Shown here: piece after piece, positions 62,677 through 64,000 of the stretch
Position numbering within the stretch: the stretch's first letter is position 1
How the letters are laid out: each line of letters begins with the position of its first letter
Assembly: GCF_000474275.2 (NCBI RefSeq)
Contig: NZ_ATAE01000005.1
Span: 62,001-126,000 of the forward strand
Origin: Alkalihalophilus marmarensis DSM 21297
GTDB taxonomy: Bacteria; Bacillota; Bacilli; Bacillales; Bacillaceae_D
Direction of reading: 5' to 3'
Length of the DNA: 64,000 bases
Notes under the pieces: generated by a model
Database searches by the model: none
The model's input: only the letters and a program-made list of their open reading frames with translations
Told to the model about the DNA's origin: nothing
Translations under genes and position numbers: made by a program

Positions 62677-64000
62677 ATGTTCTTTCGTTCTTTCTTTGAT
62701 GAGAAGTTAGCTCACATGTCCTATTTAATTGGCTGTCAGAAAACGGGGGAAGCTATCATTGTCGACCCAGGCCGCAACCTTACACCCTATTTTGAAGTAG
62801 CAAAAAAAGAAGGATTCACTATATCAGCTGCAACAGAAACGCATATTCATGCCGACTATGCATCAGGTGCAAAAGAATTAGCTGAGCTGTTTAATGTACA
62901 TCTCTATCTATCCGATGAGGGGGATAAAGATTGGAAGTATGAATTTGCAAAAGATGTAGGTGCCACGCTTATAAAAGAAGGCGATGAATTTTCGATTGGC
63001 GGTGTTTATTTTAAAGTGATGCACACGCCAGGTCATACGCCTGAGAGTATTTCTATCTTATTAACAGATAAAGGCGGCGGAGCCCGTGAACCAATGGGGG
63101 TATTTACTGGTGATTTCTTATTTGTTGGTGATGTTGGCAGACCTGATCTGTTAGAGAAGTCTGCTGGCTCTGCAGGAACAGCTAAGGTTGGAGCAAAGGA
63201 TATGTTTGCATCACTGCAAAAGGCAAGAAATTTATCAGATGACCTGCAAATATGGCCTGCTCATGGTGCAGGGAGTGCTTGTGGAAAATCTCTCGGTGCT
63301 GTTCCGGTAAGTACAATTGGTTATGAAAGGAAACATAATTGGGCATTTCAAATAACTGATGAAGATGAGTTTGTAGATGAACTATTATCGAGCCAGCCAG
63401 AGCCGCCAACGTATTTTGGCGTAATGAAAAAATTAAACAAAAAAGGGGCAGAACAAAAGACGGGCAACATGCCTAGAAGACTTCAGTCACTTTCTGAATT
63501 AAAGGAAATGATTGATGATCATGTCTATGTTCTAGACACAAGAAAGTCTCCATTGTTTGCTTATGGTCATATTAAAGAGGCTGTGAACATATCGATTGAA
63601 AAGTCATTTACAAACTGGGCAGGGTGGCTTGTTCCTTATGATAAAGATTTAATTGTGGTTGTAGAAGAAGAGAAACTAGATGAAGTGATCACTGCTCTTC
63701 AATCTATAGGACTTGATCGCACCATTGCGTTTATCAATCAAAAAACAATCGAACAAGATGTTACACTGCCAATGTACAAACAAGTTGATGTTCATGAAGC
63801 TTACCAAGCTGTTAAATCGAGTAATACATCGAATGAGGCAGCTTTAATTGATGTAAGAAACGACAGTGAATGGACAGACGGCCATGCGCCTGAAGCTATA
63901 CATGCGTTTCTAGGCCACATTGAAGACCATTTGGAAGATTTGCCAAAAGATCAACCCTTATATATTCTTTGTGGCTCGGGTGTCCGTTCAGCTATTGCGG
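62677..64000 (+). CDS. cstB: CstB-like persulfide dioxygenase-rhodanese fusion (3' partial)
   Basis: 441 codons are visible and the right edge cuts the end; S. aureus CstB is 444 aa, so little is missing. The first 250 residues are a metallo-beta-lactamase-type persulfide dioxygenase: THIHADYASG (His56, His58, Asp60), HTPGHTPES, FTGDFLFVGDVGRPD, and WPAHGAGSACGKSLG with Cys202, matching the conserved Cys of CstB. A pseudo-rhodanese domain without Cys follows (about 270-365), then a rhodanese with active LCGSGVRS at the end. It oxidises thiol persulfides to thiosulfate in sulfide detoxification. AGGAGG precedes the ATG. Confidence 0.93.
   Translation, partial: MFFRSFFDEKLAHMSYLIGCQKTGEAIIVDPGRNLTPYFEVAKKEGFTISAATETHIHADYASGAKELAELFNVHLYLSDEGDKDWKYEFAKDVGATLIKEGDEFSIGGVYFKVMHTPGHTPESISILLTDKGGGAREPMGVFTGDFLFVGDVGRPDLLEKSAGSAGTAKVGAKDMFASLQKARNLSDDLQIWPAHGAGSACGKSLGAVPVSTIGYERKHNWAFQITDEDEFVDELLSSQPEPPTYFGVMKKLNKKGAEQKTGNMPRRLQSLSELKEMIDDHVYVLDTRKSPLFAYGHIKEAVNISIEKSFTNWAGWLVPYDKDLIVVVEEEKLDEVITALQSIGLDRTIAFINQKTIEQDVTLPMYKQVDVHEAYQAVKSSNTSNEAALIDVRNDSEWTDGHAPEAIHAFLGHIEDHLEDLPKDQPLYILCGSGVRSAIA

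Overview
The window is a chromosomal segment of a low-GC Gram-positive, endospore-forming member of the Bacillaceae. It carries the B. subtilis-type gene blocks yqeG to yqeM, comER/comEA/comEB/comEC, holA, rpsT, gpr, spoIIP, yqxA, lepA, hemW and hrcA to mtaB, the sporulation checkpoint gene sda, strong AGGAGG-type ribosome sites and many U-tailed terminators. A complete seven-gene Mrp sodium/proton antiporter operon and a ylmB-tenA-thiZXY thiamin salvage operon of the kind described in Bacillus halodurans suggest an alkaliphilic or halotolerant relative (Alkalihalobacillus-like). Genus cannot be proven from this window. No rRNA, tRNA, CRISPR array, insertion sequence or prophage is visible.

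Layout. 1-4757: an operon, cut by the left edge, encoding a HAMP/chemoreceptor-like sensor, a STAS protein, a PP2C (SpoIIE-type) phosphatase, a FapA/DUF342 protein with an N-terminal Jag_N domain, and a second STAS protein. 4766-15876: accessory and housekeeping genes, namely an unknown 55-aa protein, a soluble GAF histidine kinase, a PAP2 phosphatase, a YusW-like secreted protein, a pair of CrcB/Fluc fluoride channels, a small WYL-like protein, PpaC, an RDD protein, an M3 oligoendopeptidase with an apparent one-base frameshift, YvgN, a secreted alkaline phosphatase and a PNPOx-like protein. 16077-20716: the thiamin pyrimidine salvage operon behind a TPP riboswitch with its terminator. 20875-22725: HU, PssA and a small-multidrug-export-type protein. 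22879-28645: mrpABCDEFG on the minus strand.

28969-46104: an unknown exported protein; sda with an unusual leader and a DnaA-box cluster facing yqeG; the yqeG-yqeH-aroE-yhbY-nadD-yqeK-rsfS-cvfB-yqeM operon; late competence genes; yqzM; holA; rpsT; the sporulation genes gpr, spoIIP and yqxA; and a second unknown small ORF. 46340-57597: lepA, hemW, then the CIRCE-controlled heat-shock operon hrcA-grpE-dnaK-dnaJ-prmA-rsmE-mtaB. 58082-64000: deoC, a TspO-like protein, a DMT exporter, a membrane protein plus TlpA-type thioredoxin, and a CstR-type persulfide sensor next to a CstB persulfide dioxygenase/rhodanese cut by the right edge.

Themes. Sporulation is represented by gpr, spoIIP and the Sda checkpoint, sulfur redox by cstR/cstB with a neighbouring tlpA, and cation and pH homeostasis by Mrp. 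The observations most worth following are the partner-switching/FapA operon with no visible anti-sigma kinase, the three-way-junction element at 41161-41281, the sda leader in which a hairpin separates a perfect Shine-Dalgarno from the start codon, and the one-base frameshift in the M3 peptidase.
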